Of a stretch of DNA of 64,000 nt, positions 29,124-38,421 are shown piece by piece. Each line of letters begins with the position of its first letter. Within the stretch, counting starts at the first letter, position 1. The DNA comes from Candidatus Blochmannia vicinus. GTDB lineage: Bacteria; Pseudomonadota; Gammaproteobacteria; Enterobacterales; Enterobacteriaceae. The stretch is taken from assembly GCA_030020825.1 (NCBI GenBank), contig CP125213.1, positions 1 to 64,000 on the forward strand. The letters are read 5' to 3'. Below the pieces are notes generated by a model. The model had not been told where the DNA came from, searched no databases, and saw only the letters and a list, made by a program, of their open reading frames with translations. The position numbers and the translations under genes are program-made.

Positions 29124-31109
29124 TTAATATTTGGAATTAAAGCTATCATTACTATCGTCTGTATCACAATCCTCGCTAATAGATGATGAAGATTGGTTAA
29201 GATTTAATTTTAAAAATATTTGTTCCATATCGCTACTAGGGAGTTTATTTTTTTTGCGTTCTGATATGACATTTTCAAGTTTATTTATATGTTCAGTGGT
29301 TCCTATTAAAGAAAATTTGGATTTTTTGTGTATTGACAAACGCTGTGATAAATCATCATTTGCATTAAATTCAATATTAGGATATTCCGGAAAATAATTA
29401 TCATGTGTTATTTGATATTCATCATGGCTTGAAGAATAAGTTTGATGTTTCTTATTAAAAGGAATTGAGCAAGATGGAGATGATAACAATGTATCATTTG
29501 GTGTAGAAGATGCCATTGTTGTTGTTGGTTGTTTTTCTGAAAACAGAACAGGAATTGGAGGGGGAGGAGGTGCTGGAAATACAAAATCATCTTTTACCTT
29601 ATCAATATTTTGAGTTTTTTCTGTTGCAATATCGTCATTTATAATGGGATAGGGAATTGATATATTATTATCTTTGAAGTTATGATGATCATTTTTGTGT
29701 ATTGTTGGTGAATATTTGATTGAATTTTCTGTAACATTGATTCCAGAGTCATTATTAGTAGTAATAGCAGAGGAGATATGATTTTGTTGTGCGCTGGATA
29801 GTTTATTTTGGTAAAAATTTTTCACCAATATGTGTATATTTTGCTTTTTTTGTTGCTGATCATTATTTTTAGTTGTATTAGTAATATATGAAATAAAAAT
29901 GTCGTCTTCTCTAGTAATAGGATGGTTAGGTAAATAAAGCGCATAGGTATTACTTGTTATTGGGATAATATTACCTCCTTGATTTTGCAATAAATTAAAA
30001 TTCCATTGCTCGTATTTATCATTATTATCGTTAGTTTCAATTATTTTAATTTCTCCAGGATAACCTGTTATTTGTTGAGTACATGATAATGGTTTTTTAT
30101 TATTATGATTATTTAGAAATATGCAATTATTGTATTGAACTACAGTAGGTATAAATGGTTGTATTATAGTGTCAAGATATTTCAATAAGGACATGTTATT
30201 GTTTTTATTTGTGTACTGTATTTGTTCTGAAATAGGAGTTCCAAATTGGTAATCAATTAATATTTGACAAGCAGTATTACAATATTTCTTGTTTATAAAA
30301 ATATTATTTATATTAAAACCTAATATGGGAATAGGTTTATAGTTTAAATCTAATGATAAATAGTAGTCATTATTTTTTGTATTAAAAATTTTTTCATATT
30401 TTTTGTCATAAAGAAGTCGTTCTAATTTTATTTTACCAGTAAATGCTAAAAAATATGGAAATTTAATTTGAATATGCATTTGATAACCACTATTTGGGTT
30501 TTTTATATCATATTGTTGTAATGATTTTTTAGAAGTAAAAATATTATCTAAATTGTAATAATTACTTAACATGAATAATGTATTATGCAGCCAATATTCT
30601 ACACCGAAATTAATTGAGCATGGTTGGTTGCTTTGATTAGAAATAGGGCAATGATATAAGGTATTGCATCCAATAGCATGTTTGTTGTTATATAGATGTC
30701 TCTTTCCTCCCCCAAAATTTAAAATCTGTTTTGATAAAAGGTTATGTATTCCTAATTGCATAAAGGATAGATTTTCTTGATATATATTATTTTGTACTCG
30801 AAATGAATGAAATACGTTTATTGAATCATTTTGTAATTGTATTTTAGATCCATAGGTAGAAGAAAATGGGGATATATAGTTGTAATGACTACGAACATTT
30901 GGTTTGCCTATTGTATAGGGATAAATGTTTAGAGTATTATGTTTGTGATCATCATATGCATATAGTTTCATTTTTTGTTGATATGAATCAACTTGAAATA
31001 TATTATCATTAATATTAAATTTAGTACGGTTTTTGAGTATGTCGCACCAAGCGATTTCGTTATATACAAGCGCTTGTAATACTACTCCTAGTATGATAAA
31101 TATTAACAT
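29124..31109 (-). CDS. Inverse-autotransporter-like surface protein (intimin/invasin barrel) with proline-rich C-terminal half
   Basis: Unnamed 661-residue protein. A hydrophobic N-terminus (about 1-20) can serve as a signal peptide. Residues about 80-335 resemble the beta-barrel of intimin and invasin: LNFGGGKRHLY (129-140), INFGVEYWLHNTLFMLSNYY (166-185), a YLSLDLNYKPIPILGFNINN strand pair (250-269) and IDYQFGTPISEQI (285-297), all in the order of that family. The LysM domain often found before the barrel is missing. After residue 345 there are no Ig-like domains. Instead the protein is Asn/Ser/Thr-rich, with a proline block FPAPPPPPIP (511-520), a second FPEYP (573-577), a basic stretch ERKKNK (617-622) and an acidic end (EDCDTDDSND). 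The intact 2-kb frame argues for selection. Its role is unknown; contact with host proteins is an inference. Confidence 0.72.
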   Translation of the reverse strand: MLIFIILGVVLQALVYNEIAWCDILKNRTKFNINDNIFQVDSYQQKMKLYAYDDHKHNTLNIYPYTIGKPNVRSHYNYISPFSSTYGSKIQLQNDSINVFHSFRVQNNIYQENLSFMQLGIHNLLSKQILNFGGGKRHLYNNKHAIGCNTLYHCPISNQSNQPCSINFGVEYWLHNTLFMLSNYYNLDNIFTSKKSLQQYDIKNPNSGYQMHIQIKFPYFLAFTGKIKLERLLYDKKYEKIFNTKNNDYYLSLDLNYKPIPILGFNINNIFINKKYCNTACQILIDYQFGTPISEQIQYTNKNNNMSLLKYLDTIIQPFIPTVVQYNNCIFLNNHNNKKPLSCTQQITGYPGEIKIIETNDNNDKYEQWNFNLLQNQGGNIIPITSNTYALYLPNHPITREDDIFISYITNTTKNNDQQQKKQNIHILVKNFYQNKLSSAQQNHISSAITTNNDSGINVTENSIKYSPTIHKNDHHNFKDNNISIPYPIINDDIATEKTQNIDKVKDDFVFPAPPPPPIPVLFSEKQPTTTMASSTPNDTLLSSPSCSIPFNKKHQTYSSSHDEYQITHDNYFPEYPNIEFNANDDLSQRLSIHKKSKFSLIGTTEHINKLENVISERKKNKLPSSDMEQIFLKLNLNQSSSSISEDCDTDDSNDSFNSKY

Positions 31110-31366
31110 ATTTAGCTTTTTATATTAATTGGTGTATTTATGTATACAAATAATGTATCCTGTATTTACATCTCAATTTTATTATTTTAAATAAGTCAAC
31201 AATATACTTGAATTTATTAAATTAATAAAATTTAGTTTTAGAATCTAAACCTAGAAATAATACCATTAATAATTTATATAATGTAAAAATTAGTATATAT
31301 TTTTGATATTAATAAAAATAAATAAATTGATGAGTTTTATAGTTAAAAATTACTACTACTACTATT

Positions 31367-32767
31367 ATGACGGTACGAATAGAGAAAGATATATTTGGTA
31401 CAGTATTAGTGTCAAATAATCGGTTATGGGGAGCGCAAACACAACGTGCATTGAAATATTTTAATATTTCTAATGAAAAAATGCCTCTTTCATTAATAAA
31501 TGCATTAGCACAAATTAAACGTGCAGCAGCACAAGTAAATTATGATTTAGGGCTATTAGATTGTAAACGAGCTCGAGCAATTATGCAAGCTGCAGATGAG
31601 GTATTGTCTGGAATACATAAAGGTGAGTTTCCAATATCTGTTTGGCAAACCGGATCCGGAACGCAAAGCAATATGAATATGAATGAGGTTTTGGCTAATC
31701 GATCTAACGAATTATTGAATAATGAACAAAATGTAAATAACAAATTTATTCATCCAAATGATCATGTCAATAAAAGTCAAAGTTCAAACGATGTTTTTCC
31801 TAGTGCAATGCATATCGCAGCAGTAGTGAATTTAAATGAAAAATTAATACCTAAAGTGAAAATGTTACAAAAAACATTGATTGATAAGTCTGTGGAATTT
31901 AATGATATTATTAAAATAGGGCGTACTCATCTTCAAGATGCTACCCCGTTGACTTTGGGGCAAGAAATTTCTGCTTGGGTATCTATGCTAAGGCATAGTA
32001 TAGATCATATAGAAGTTACCATTCCTCATTTATGTGAGTTAGCGTTAGGAGGTACGGCAGTAGGTACAGGTATTAACACTCATCCGGAATATGCTGAACG
32101 TATTGCTGATGTTTTATCACTTATTACTAAATATAATTTTATCAGTTCACCAAATAAATTTGAATCGTTATCAACGTGCGATGCATTGGTACATAGTCAT
32201 GGTTCTTTAAAAGGTTTAGCAGTTTCTATGATGAAAATTGCTAATGATGTACGTTTATTATCTTCTGGTCCTAGATGTGGTATAGGTGAATTAAGTATTC
32301 CTGCAAATGAGCCAGGTAGTTCGATTATGCCCGGTAAAGTTAATCCAACCCAATGTGAATCTATGACTATGTTATGTGCTCAAGTTATGGGGAATGATGT
32401 TAGTATAAACATTGGTGGATCATCCGGACATCTTGAGTTGAATGTATATAGACCATTAATTATATATAATTTTCTACAATCGGTACGGTTGCTATCAGAT
32501 GGTATAGATAGCTTTCATAGATATTGTGTTATAGGAATTCAGCCAAATCATCAACGCATTTTAGAATTACTTGATAGTTCTCTTATGTTGGTTACTGCAT
32601 TGAATCCTTACATTGGATATGATAAAGCAGCTGAAATTGCTAAAAAAGCACATTTAGAAGGGTTAAGTTTAAAAGAATCTGCGTTGCAATTAGGCTATTT
32701 GGATGAAAAACAATTTGATGCGTGGGTTTGCCCTAAAAATATGATTAACTCCTCTAAAATATTATAA
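31367..32767 (+). CDS. fumC: Fumarate hydratase class II
   Basis: Iron-independent fumarase of the TCA cycle, also used to recycle fumarate released by PurB. At 466 residues it matches E. coli FumC (467). It has [14 protein letters not shown] (96-108), [13 protein letters not shown] (137-149), the catalytic His188 in [16 protein letters not shown] and the signature loop [11 protein letters not shown] (317-327). The start at ATG 31367 follows a stretch of TACTAC repeats with no clear ribosome site. It is divergent from the invasin-like gene (257-base gap). Keeping only the class II enzyme avoids dependence on an Fe-S cluster, as is common in reduced genomes. Confidence 0.97.
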   Translation: MTVRIEKDIFGTVLVSNNRLWGAQTQRALKYFNISNEKMPLSLINALAQIKRAAAQVNYDLGLLDCKRARAIMQAADEVLSGIHKGEFPISVWQTGSGTQSNMNMNEVLANRSNELLNNEQNVNNKFIHPNDHVNKSQSSNDVFPSAMHIAAVVNLNEKLIPKVKMLQKTLIDKSVEFNDIIKIGRTHLQDATPLTLGQEISAWVSMLRHSIDHIEVTIPHLCELALGGTAVGTGINTHPEYAERIADVLSLITKYNFISSPNKFESLSTCDALVHSHGSLKGLAVSMMKIANDVRLLSSGPRCGIGELSIPANEPGSSIMPGKVNPTQCESMTMLCAQVMGNDVSINIGGSSGHLELNVYRPLIIYNFLQSVRLLSDGIDSFHRYCVIGIQPNHQRILELLDSSLMLVTALNPYIGYDKAAEIAKKAHLEGLSLKESALQLGYLDEKQFDAWVCPKNMINSSKIL

Positions 32768-32867
32768 AAACTATGATTTTTTGTATGGTGATAATAGATA
32801 AGATCTAATTAATAGTAGGTATTATGTATTGCTGTATAAAATAATATAGAAAAATGAAGTTTTATTA

Positions 32868-33497
32868 ATGAATCAAATTAAACGTTATCAAATTTTGTGT
32901 AAATTACGAGATAATAATACCTACCCAGTTATTGAATTAATTTATCGATCAGAGTTTGAATTGTTAGTTTCGGTATTACTTTCAGCTAAAACAAGTGATA
33001 TTCAAGTTAATAAAGCAACGAAGAGGTTGTTTCAAGTAGCTAATACCCCAAAGGGTATGTTACGACTTGGTTTGGATGGGGTAAAAAATTATATTAAATC
33101 TATTGGTTTATTTAACACTAAAGCCAAAAATATTATTGAAACTTGTCATTTGTTAGTAGAAAATTATAGCAGCACATTACCATCAAGTCGCGTTGAATTG
33201 GAATCTTTACCTGGAGTTGGGCGCAAAACTGCTAATATTATTTTAAATGTGATTTTTGGCCGGCCTACAATTGCAGTGGATACACATGTTTTTAGATTTT
33301 GTAATCGTAGTTGTTTTGCTTCAGGAAAGAATGTTTTGTCTGTAGAAAAGAAATTGTTGTCAGTGGTTCCAAAAGAATTTAAAAATAATTGTCATCAGTG
33401 GTTAATGTTGCATGGTAGAAATATTTGTAAAGCTAAGCGTCCAAATTGCAGGATTTGTGTAATTAAAGATTTGTGTGAATTTAAGGAAAAAATATAA
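32868..33497 (+). CDS. nth: Endonuclease III (DNA glycosylase/AP lyase)
   Basis: Removes oxidised pyrimidines and nicks the abasic site. At 209 residues it matches E. coli Nth (211). The helix-hairpin-helix LPGVGRKTAN contains the catalytic Lys120, and the catalytic Asp138 is in TIAVDTHVFR. The 4Fe-4S cysteines are Cys187, 194, 197 and 203 with exact C-x6-C-x2-C-x5-C spacing. Gln41 of E. coli, which fills the space of the flipped base, is Lys here (LLSAKTSD). Start at ATG 32868. It is convergent with tyrS. Its cluster presumably depends on the Suf system in this window. Confidence 0.97.
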   Translation: MNQIKRYQILCKLRDNNTYPVIELIYRSEFELLVSVLLSAKTSDIQVNKATKRLFQVANTPKGMLRLGLDGVKNYIKSIGLFNTKAKNIIETCHLLVENYSSTLPSSRVELESLPGVGRKTANIILNVIFGRPTIAVDTHVFRFCNRSCFASGKNVLSVEKKLLSVVPKEFKNNCHQWLMLHGRNICKAKRPNCRICVIKDLCEFKEKI

Positions 33498-33553
33498 TTT
33501 ATGTGTGATAGAAACATATGTCATTAAAAATATTATTGAATGATGAGGTATAG

Positions 33554-33582
33554 ATTTTTATATTTTTGTTAAAAATAAAAAT
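33554..33582. terminator. Possible bidirectional terminator between convergent nth and tyrS
   Basis: An A/T-only imperfect hairpin (ATTTTTATATTTTT against AAAAATAAAAAT) with T runs on either strand. Weak stem; named mainly because of its position in the 121-base gap between convergent genes. Confidence 0.35.
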
Positions 33583-33618
33583 TTGGTCACATATTAATGC
33601 ATTATTATTATAGGAATT

Positions 33619-34902
33619 TTATTCCCATTTGATTAAACAATAGTGTTTTTTTCCGCGCTTTAACAAGGTAAAACGATCATATAATTTATCAGAAGCATTA
33701 AACACATATTCTGTTTTTAATTGTTTTTTTGAGTTTATAGTAATGCTGTTAGACATAATTAATTTTCGTGCTTGTGATCGGGAGGATGCTAAGTTAGATT
33801 CTACCAGTGCTTGTTGTAATGTAATGCCTAGCTTGAGTAGTACAGACGGCACGCCATCTTGTAATAATTGTTTGAAGTCATTTAAAGTTAGTTTATGTGT
33901 TTGTCCTGTGAAAAGATTATTAGTAATATTTTGAGCAGTTTTTAGTCCTTCTTTTCCATGAACCAATCGGGTAATATTTTCTGCTAATATAGTTTGAGCT
34001 TGTGGTTTTGTATTACTAATATTATCTTCTTGTTTTAATTTGTTAATTGTATTTGCATCTATATTGGTAAAGATATTAAGAAAATGATATACCTCTTTAT
34101 CAGAAGAGTTAATCCAATATTGATAAAATTTATAAGGACTAGTTTTTTTTCCATCTAGCCATATTGTATTTTTTTCTGTTTTTCCAAATTTAATATTATC
34201 AGATTTAATGAGTAAAGGTACAGTAAGTCCGTAGACAGTGCTTTTATACATTCGATGTACTAAATCGATGCCTGAAACAATATTTCCCCATTGATCAGAA
34301 CCTCCGATTTGTAGTATTGCGTCGTATTTTTTATATAAATGAACAAAATCGTAACTTTGTAACAAATTATAGGAAAATTCAGAATAAGAGATGCCATAAT
34401 TTTTTTTTTGTAATCTTTGTTTTATAGAGTCTTTATTAATCATTTTGTTTACAGAAAAAAATTTTCCAATATCTCTTAAAAATGTTAGGAACGAGATAGA
34501 AGATAACCAATCATAATTATTAACTATACAAGCTTGTGGATGTGGGTTACAAGAACAATCTATAAATAGAGAAATTTGATGTTTTATTTTTTCTGACCAT
34601 TTTTGTACTGTATCAATTAAATTGATGTTTCGATTTGATTTTTTAAAACTTGGATCTCCTATTAATCCAGTCCCTCCTCCTATTAGAATTATAGGGCGAT
34701 GTCCAAATATCTGAAATTGTCTTAAACATAATAGTGGAACTAAGTGTCCTATATGTAGACTATCAGATGTTGGATCAAATCCACAATATAAAGTTATTGA
34801 TTTTGATTTTAATATTTCAATCAATGATTTTTTATCTGTAATTTGAGCTATTAAATTACGTTCATATAGATATTGTATTATGTTTAAATTTTTATTGTTC
34901 AT
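33619..34902 (-). CDS. tyrS: Tyrosyl-tRNA synthetase
   Basis: Class I synthetase that charges tRNA-Tyr. At 427 residues it matches E. coli TyrS (424). The Rossmann fold opens with LYCGFDPTSDSLHIGHLVPLL (HIGH at 50-53), then IGGGTGLIGDPS, LLQSYDF, QIGGSDQWGNI and the KMSKS-equivalent KFGKT (238-242). The C-terminal S4-like RNA-binding domain (about 360-427) has SRSQARKLI. In E. coli pdxH lies directly upstream, as here, but with pdxY on the other side. Start at ATG 34902. Confidence 0.97.
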   Translation of the reverse strand: MNNKNLNIIQYLYERNLIAQITDKKSLIEILKSKSITLYCGFDPTSDSLHIGHLVPLLCLRQFQIFGHRPIILIGGGTGLIGDPSFKKSNRNINLIDTVQKWSEKIKHQISLFIDCSCNPHPQACIVNNYDWLSSISFLTFLRDIGKFFSVNKMINKDSIKQRLQKKNYGISYSEFSYNLLQSYDFVHLYKKYDAILQIGGSDQWGNIVSGIDLVHRMYKSTVYGLTVPLLIKSDNIKFGKTEKNTIWLDGKKTSPYKFYQYWINSSDKEVYHFLNIFTNIDANTINKLKQEDNISNTKPQAQTILAENITRLVHGKEGLKTAQNITNNLFTGQTHKLTLNDFKQLLQDGVPSVLLKLGITLQQALVESNLASSRSQARKLIMSNSITINSKKQLKTEYVFNASDKLYDRFTLLKRGKKHYCLIKWE

Positions 34903-35023
34903 ATAGAAATATTTTAGTAAATTAAATAAGGATGTTATATGTACTTATATATTGGATGTTATTATATTAATTTGATTATATTTCGATATATTATCAAATT
35001 TATTGGAATCATAGTAATTATAA

Positions 35024-35674
35024 TTAAGGAGACAAACGGTCAATACACCATGTATGATTATATCGTTGATATATAAATCGGTCATGTAATCTATTTATTC
35101 CGCCTTGCCAGAATTCCATGCTATTTATATTAATTTTATATCCACCCCAAAATTCAGGAAATGGTATTTTTTTATCTAAATATTTTTTTTTAAACTCTAA
35201 AAATTTATTGTTAAGAATATTTTTAGAGGAGATAACTTTGGATTGATTGGATACCCATGTATTGATTTGGTTATTTTTTGGACGTGTATAAAATTGTTTC
35301 AAAACTTCTTTTTCTGAAAGTTTACAAACAATTCCGGTTATCAGTATTTGTCTATCTATTATATTCCAAGGAAAGCATAAACTAACTTTTGGGTTATTAG
35401 CCAAATGTATAGCTTTACGACTATTAAGATTAGTAAAAAATATCATTTCTTTATTGTTAAATCCTTTTAATAGTACCATACGTTGATAAGGTTGACCAGT
35501 ATGATCTACTGTAGCTAAGCACATTGCAGTAGGATCAGGTACTTGCGCAAAATAAGCTTGATTTAACCACATTGAAAACAACTGAATAGGTTGGTCAGTC
35601 AAGTCTGAATAACGCAGTTGTCCAAATGTATATTCTCGTCTGATATGAGAGATATTAGTGTTATCTACTGACAT
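35024..35674 (-). CDS. pdxH: Pyridoxine/pyridoxamine 5'-phosphate oxidase
   Basis: FMN enzyme that oxidises PNP or PMP to pyridoxal phosphate. At 216 residues it matches E. coli PdxH (218). Conserved parts are IRREYTFGQLRYSDL, AMCLATVDHTGQPYQRMVLLKGF, FFTNLNSRKAIHLANNP, the FMN-contact region PFPEFWGGYKI and the C-terminal FWQGGINRLHDRFIYQR. It lies upstream of tyrS with a 121-base gap, the E. coli arrangement. The product serves SerC, SufS and other PLP enzymes. Start at ATG 35674. Confidence 0.96.
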   Translation of the reverse strand: MSVDNTNISHIRREYTFGQLRYSDLTDQPIQLFSMWLNQAYFAQVPDPTAMCLATVDHTGQPYQRMVLLKGFNNKEMIFFTNLNSRKAIHLANNPKVSLCFPWNIIDRQILITGIVCKLSEKEVLKQFYTRPKNNQINTWVSNQSKVISSKNILNNKFLEFKKKYLDKKIPFPEFWGGYKININSMEFWQGGINRLHDRFIYQRYNHTWCIDRLSP

Positions 35675-35972
35675 AAAATATTGATTTAATATTAATTTTT
35701 TTAAAATACAATAACATATTTTGTATTATTACTTAAAATAAATAATAGCATGGGAAAAGGTAGGAATAATAATTAATATATTTTAGTACTTGTAATATAA
35801 GCTCGTTTATTATATAGAGGTTACAGTTTATAACTGATAAGTAATAATGATTAAGTATTTATAACAGTATAGGGCTTAAGCTGAGGAAGTTTGTTGTTAT
35901 AAAGTTTACTTATTACTATATAAGTGTATAGGTACTATTGATAAATATATGTTCTAAATTTTATAGATATTC

Positions 35973-36407
35973 TTAATTTTTATTATGTAAATTTATGATA
36001 TTTTTTTCTAATTTAGAAATGATGTTATTTAGAAAAATTATTTCTTCATGATTAATGCCATTAAAAATCTCGTTTCTAGTAATAGAAATGACCCGATTTA
36101 CTTCGATAATAACAGGTTGAGCCTTTTCAGTTAATTTAATTCGCTTAGCTCGTCGATCATTAACACAAGTGTGTCTGATAATTAATGCTTTTTCTTCAAG
36201 TTGGTCCAGTGTTCTTACTAAAGATGGTTGTTCAATTCCTATGGCTTTTGCTAATTGGATTTGAGATTGTTCCGGAGGTAATCGACAAATATTATGTAAT
36301 GTAATCCAATGTGTTTGTGTGAGTTTTAAAGGCTTTAAACGATGATCAATTAAAGCGCGCCATATTCTTACAAGACGCGCTAAATCTGATCCTAATGGTG
36401 ATTCCAA
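35973..36407 (-). CDS. slyA: MarR-family transcriptional regulator SlyA
   Basis: Winged-helix dimer that in enterobacteria relieves H-NS silencing and controls envelope and host-interaction genes. It has 144 residues, exactly E. coli length. The first 60 residues ([20 protein letters not shown], then [13 protein letters not shown]) are almost unchanged. The recognition helix [19 protein letters not shown] and the wing [19 protein letters not shown] are intact. Such conservation, in a genome where other proteins have drifted, signals strong selection. A ribosome site GGAAAAAAAA precedes ATG 36407. Upstream lies a 790-base spacer with a 32-bp perfect inverted repeat. Confidence 0.97.
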   Translation of the reverse strand: MESPLGSDLARLVRIWRALIDHRLKPLKLTQTHWITLHNICRLPPEQSQIQLAKAIGIEQPSLVRTLDQLEEKALIIRHTCVNDRRAKRIKLTEKAQPVIIEVNRVISITRNEIFNGINHEEIIFLNNIISKLEKNIINLHNKN

Positions 36408-37198
36408 TTTTTTTTCCTTTTAATTAAGTTTATTTTATTTAGATATGTTATTGATTATAAGTAAGTTAATTACCACTTATATAAGTATATTGTTCATAAT
36501 AATAAACATGGTATATAATGCATGCTTATGATCATAGGTTAGTAATTGTAATATGTTATTATATAGAATTTAATTCATTAAAGTATAGCATATATTTATT
36601 ATTGTAGGTAAATTATTTTAATATTTATATTAAAATAATTTACCTACAATAATAAATATTTATATAAAATGTAAAAGTAAATAATTATTAATAATTATTT
36701 AAAAAATTTTATTATATTAGCATCATTTATATTTAATTGATAAATATATGAAGTAATTAAAATTAAAATTAATAAGAATAGTATATGTTTTTATGTATGT
36801 ATAGATTAGTATTATCTATAACTTTGTATAAATAATATATATGATGTTTGTATATTTATATAAAATGAAATTATTATAGTCTATTTTTATATTTTAAATA
36901 TTTTTGGCGTAAGAAATTGTAATTACTTAATTGAATAAAAATATTTTGTTAATAAATAAATAATAAATTTTAATGGTAGTGTTGTATCAAAATTTTAATT
37001 AATATTTTAAACTTGCAGGAATGTTTATGTTTATTAAATTATGTTTACAACAAGTAAATTTGTTGTTTAATAAACTGATTGTGTGTTACATATTAATAAT
37101 AAAACTGTTGTAATTTTATACAATAAATGGTGAAGATATATTAAAATCTGTGATAATATTAGTCGTTTATTTCATGTAGATATAATCTTATAATAAAT
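36408..37198. other. Long non-coding spacer between divergent slyA and rnt
   Basis: About 790 very AT-rich bases, with the promoters of both divergent genes and the long inverted repeat at 36592-36659. No gene, tRNA or known small RNA is recognisable. Confidence 0.6.
36592..36659. repeat. 32-bp perfect inverted repeat (4-base loop) upstream of slyA
   Basis: Bases 36592-36623 are the exact reverse complement of 36628-36659, separated by TTTA. The core GTAGGTAAATTATTTTAATA is less regular than simple AT repeats. It lies 185 bases upstream of slyA and 540 bases upstream of rnt, in no reading frame. It could end a short RNA, extrude as a cruciform or bind a dimeric regulator. Confidence 0.85.
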
Positions 37199-37852
37199 AT
37201 GATTTATAAAGATGATCAAAATACTCTTCGAGCGCGATTTCGCGGGTATTATCCAGTCGTAATTGATGTAGAAACGGCAGGTCTGAATGCTAATACTGAC
37301 GCTTTATTAGAAATTGCTGTTGTTACTCTTAAAATGGACGCATACGGTTGGTTGTGTGTTGATGATTCCATTAATTTTCATATTAAATCATTTCCTGGAG
37401 CTATTATCCAACCAGAATCATTAGCTTTTAATAGAATTGACCTAAATAGTCCTTTAAGATCTGCAGTAACAGAACAGGAAGCATTACGTGAAATTTTTGA
37501 AATGGTACGTCAGGGTATTGAAACTCAAGAATGTAGTCGTGCTATTATTGTAGCGCATAATGCGTCTTTTGATCATAGTTTTTTAATGGCAGCAGTAGAG
37601 CGTGTAAGTTTTATGAAAAATAATCCATTTCATCCTTTTGTTACATTCGATACTGCTACTTTAAGTGGGTTAGTATTTGGACAAACTGTATTGGCTAAGG
37701 CGTGCGCTCGTGCAGGAGTTTTTTTTGATAAAAAAAAAGCACATTCTGCGTTATATGATACTGAGCGTACTGCGATGTTATTTTGTGAATTGGTGAATAG
37801 ATGGAAAAGACTTGGTGGTTGGCCATTAACTCCTTGCGACTCTAATTTCTAA
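37199..37852 (+). CDS. rnt: Ribonuclease T
   Basis: DEDDh 3'-5' exonuclease that trims tRNA and other small RNA 3' ends. At 217 residues it matches E. coli RNase T (215). The catalytic residues are all present: Asp23 and Glu25 (VIDVETAG), Asp125 (NASFDHSF), His182 and Asp187 ([12 protein letters not shown]). The C-terminal [14 protein letters not shown] is nearly identical to E. coli. tRNA maturation matters here because the visible tRNA gene lacks an encoded CCA. Start at ATG 37199. It is convergent with grxD. Confidence 0.97.
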   Translation: MIYKDDQNTLRARFRGYYPVVIDVETAGLNANTDALLEIAVVTLKMDAYGWLCVDDSINFHIKSFPGAIIQPESLAFNRIDLNSPLRSAVTEQEALREIFEMVRQGIETQECSRAIIVAHNASFDHSFLMAAVERVSFMKNNPFHPFVTFDTATLSGLVFGQTVLAKACARAGVFFDKKKAHSALYDTERTAMLFCELVNRWKRLGGWPLTPCDSNF

Positions 37853-37966
37853 TTAGACTATTGTTTAATAATTTTGTATTTTATGGTAAAAATAAAAATT
37901 TTTAGATAATGTATATTATATTATATATAATTTGGTATTATTTTAAAAATAAGTGAACTAATCTAG

Positions 37967-38299
37967 TTATATATTATGTTGTAACTTAACTTGATCGATT
38001 AGAATTTTTAGTTCTCCTGTTCGATGCATATTAATTATTATATCTGAACCGCCTATTAATTTTCCCTTTATCCATAATTGTGGGAAAGTAGGCCAGTTAG
38101 AAAATTTTGGTAAAGCATACCTAATATCTAAATGAACTAATACATCAACGTAAAGAAAGGATTGTATATAATAAGTAGACAACACTTGTGCAGCTTTTGA
38201 AGAAAAGCCACACTTAGGGGCATCCGGAGTACCTTTCATATATAGGACAACGGTATTTTTTTCTATTTGATTTTTAATTTTTTCTATTACATTATTCAT
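37967..38299 (-). CDS. grxD: Monothiol glutaredoxin GrxD
   Basis: CGFS-type glutaredoxin that carries and transfers 2Fe-2S clusters with glutathione. At 110 residues it is near E. coli GrxD (115). The active site Cys30-Gly-Phe-Ser sits in PDAPKCGFSSKAAQVL, followed by the TFPQLWIKG and GGSDI glutathione-binding segments. The acidic C-terminal tail of E. coli is missing. In a cell with a full suf operon it is probably a carrier downstream of SufBCD/SufA. It is convergent with rnt, as in the E. coli region. Start at ATG 38299. Confidence 0.97.
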   Translation of the reverse strand: MNNVIEKIKNQIEKNTVVLYMKGTPDAPKCGFSSKAAQVLSTYYIQSFLYVDVLVHLDIRYALPKFSNWPTFPQLWIKGKLIGGSDIIINMHRTGELKILIDQVKLQHNI

Positions 38300-38421
38300 T
38301 TGTATTTTTTACTAAAAGCTTAAATTATATTTGATAAATTTATTATGTAATTTTATTTATATTTTCATGTTCCAAAGGAGTTTAGTAGTTATAATCAATT
38401 TTTGAATTTAGTTATATATTT

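Noticed and set aside
29124..29330. WH2/central/acidic (WASP-like) actin-nucleating module in the C-terminus of the invasin-like protein
   Set aside because: There is a basic stretch and an acidic end, but no convincing WH2 LKKV/LKKT-type motif; only the proline motifs are worth noting.
29131..29397. Plus-strand 88-codon frame opposite the invasin-like gene
   Set aside because: Mirror frame of a real gene; Ser/Leu-rich composition reflects the acidic Ser-rich C-terminus on the other strand.
36592..36659. Transposon or MITE remnant
   Set aside because: No target-site duplication, no second copy seen in the window and no internal sequence between the arms beyond 4 bases.
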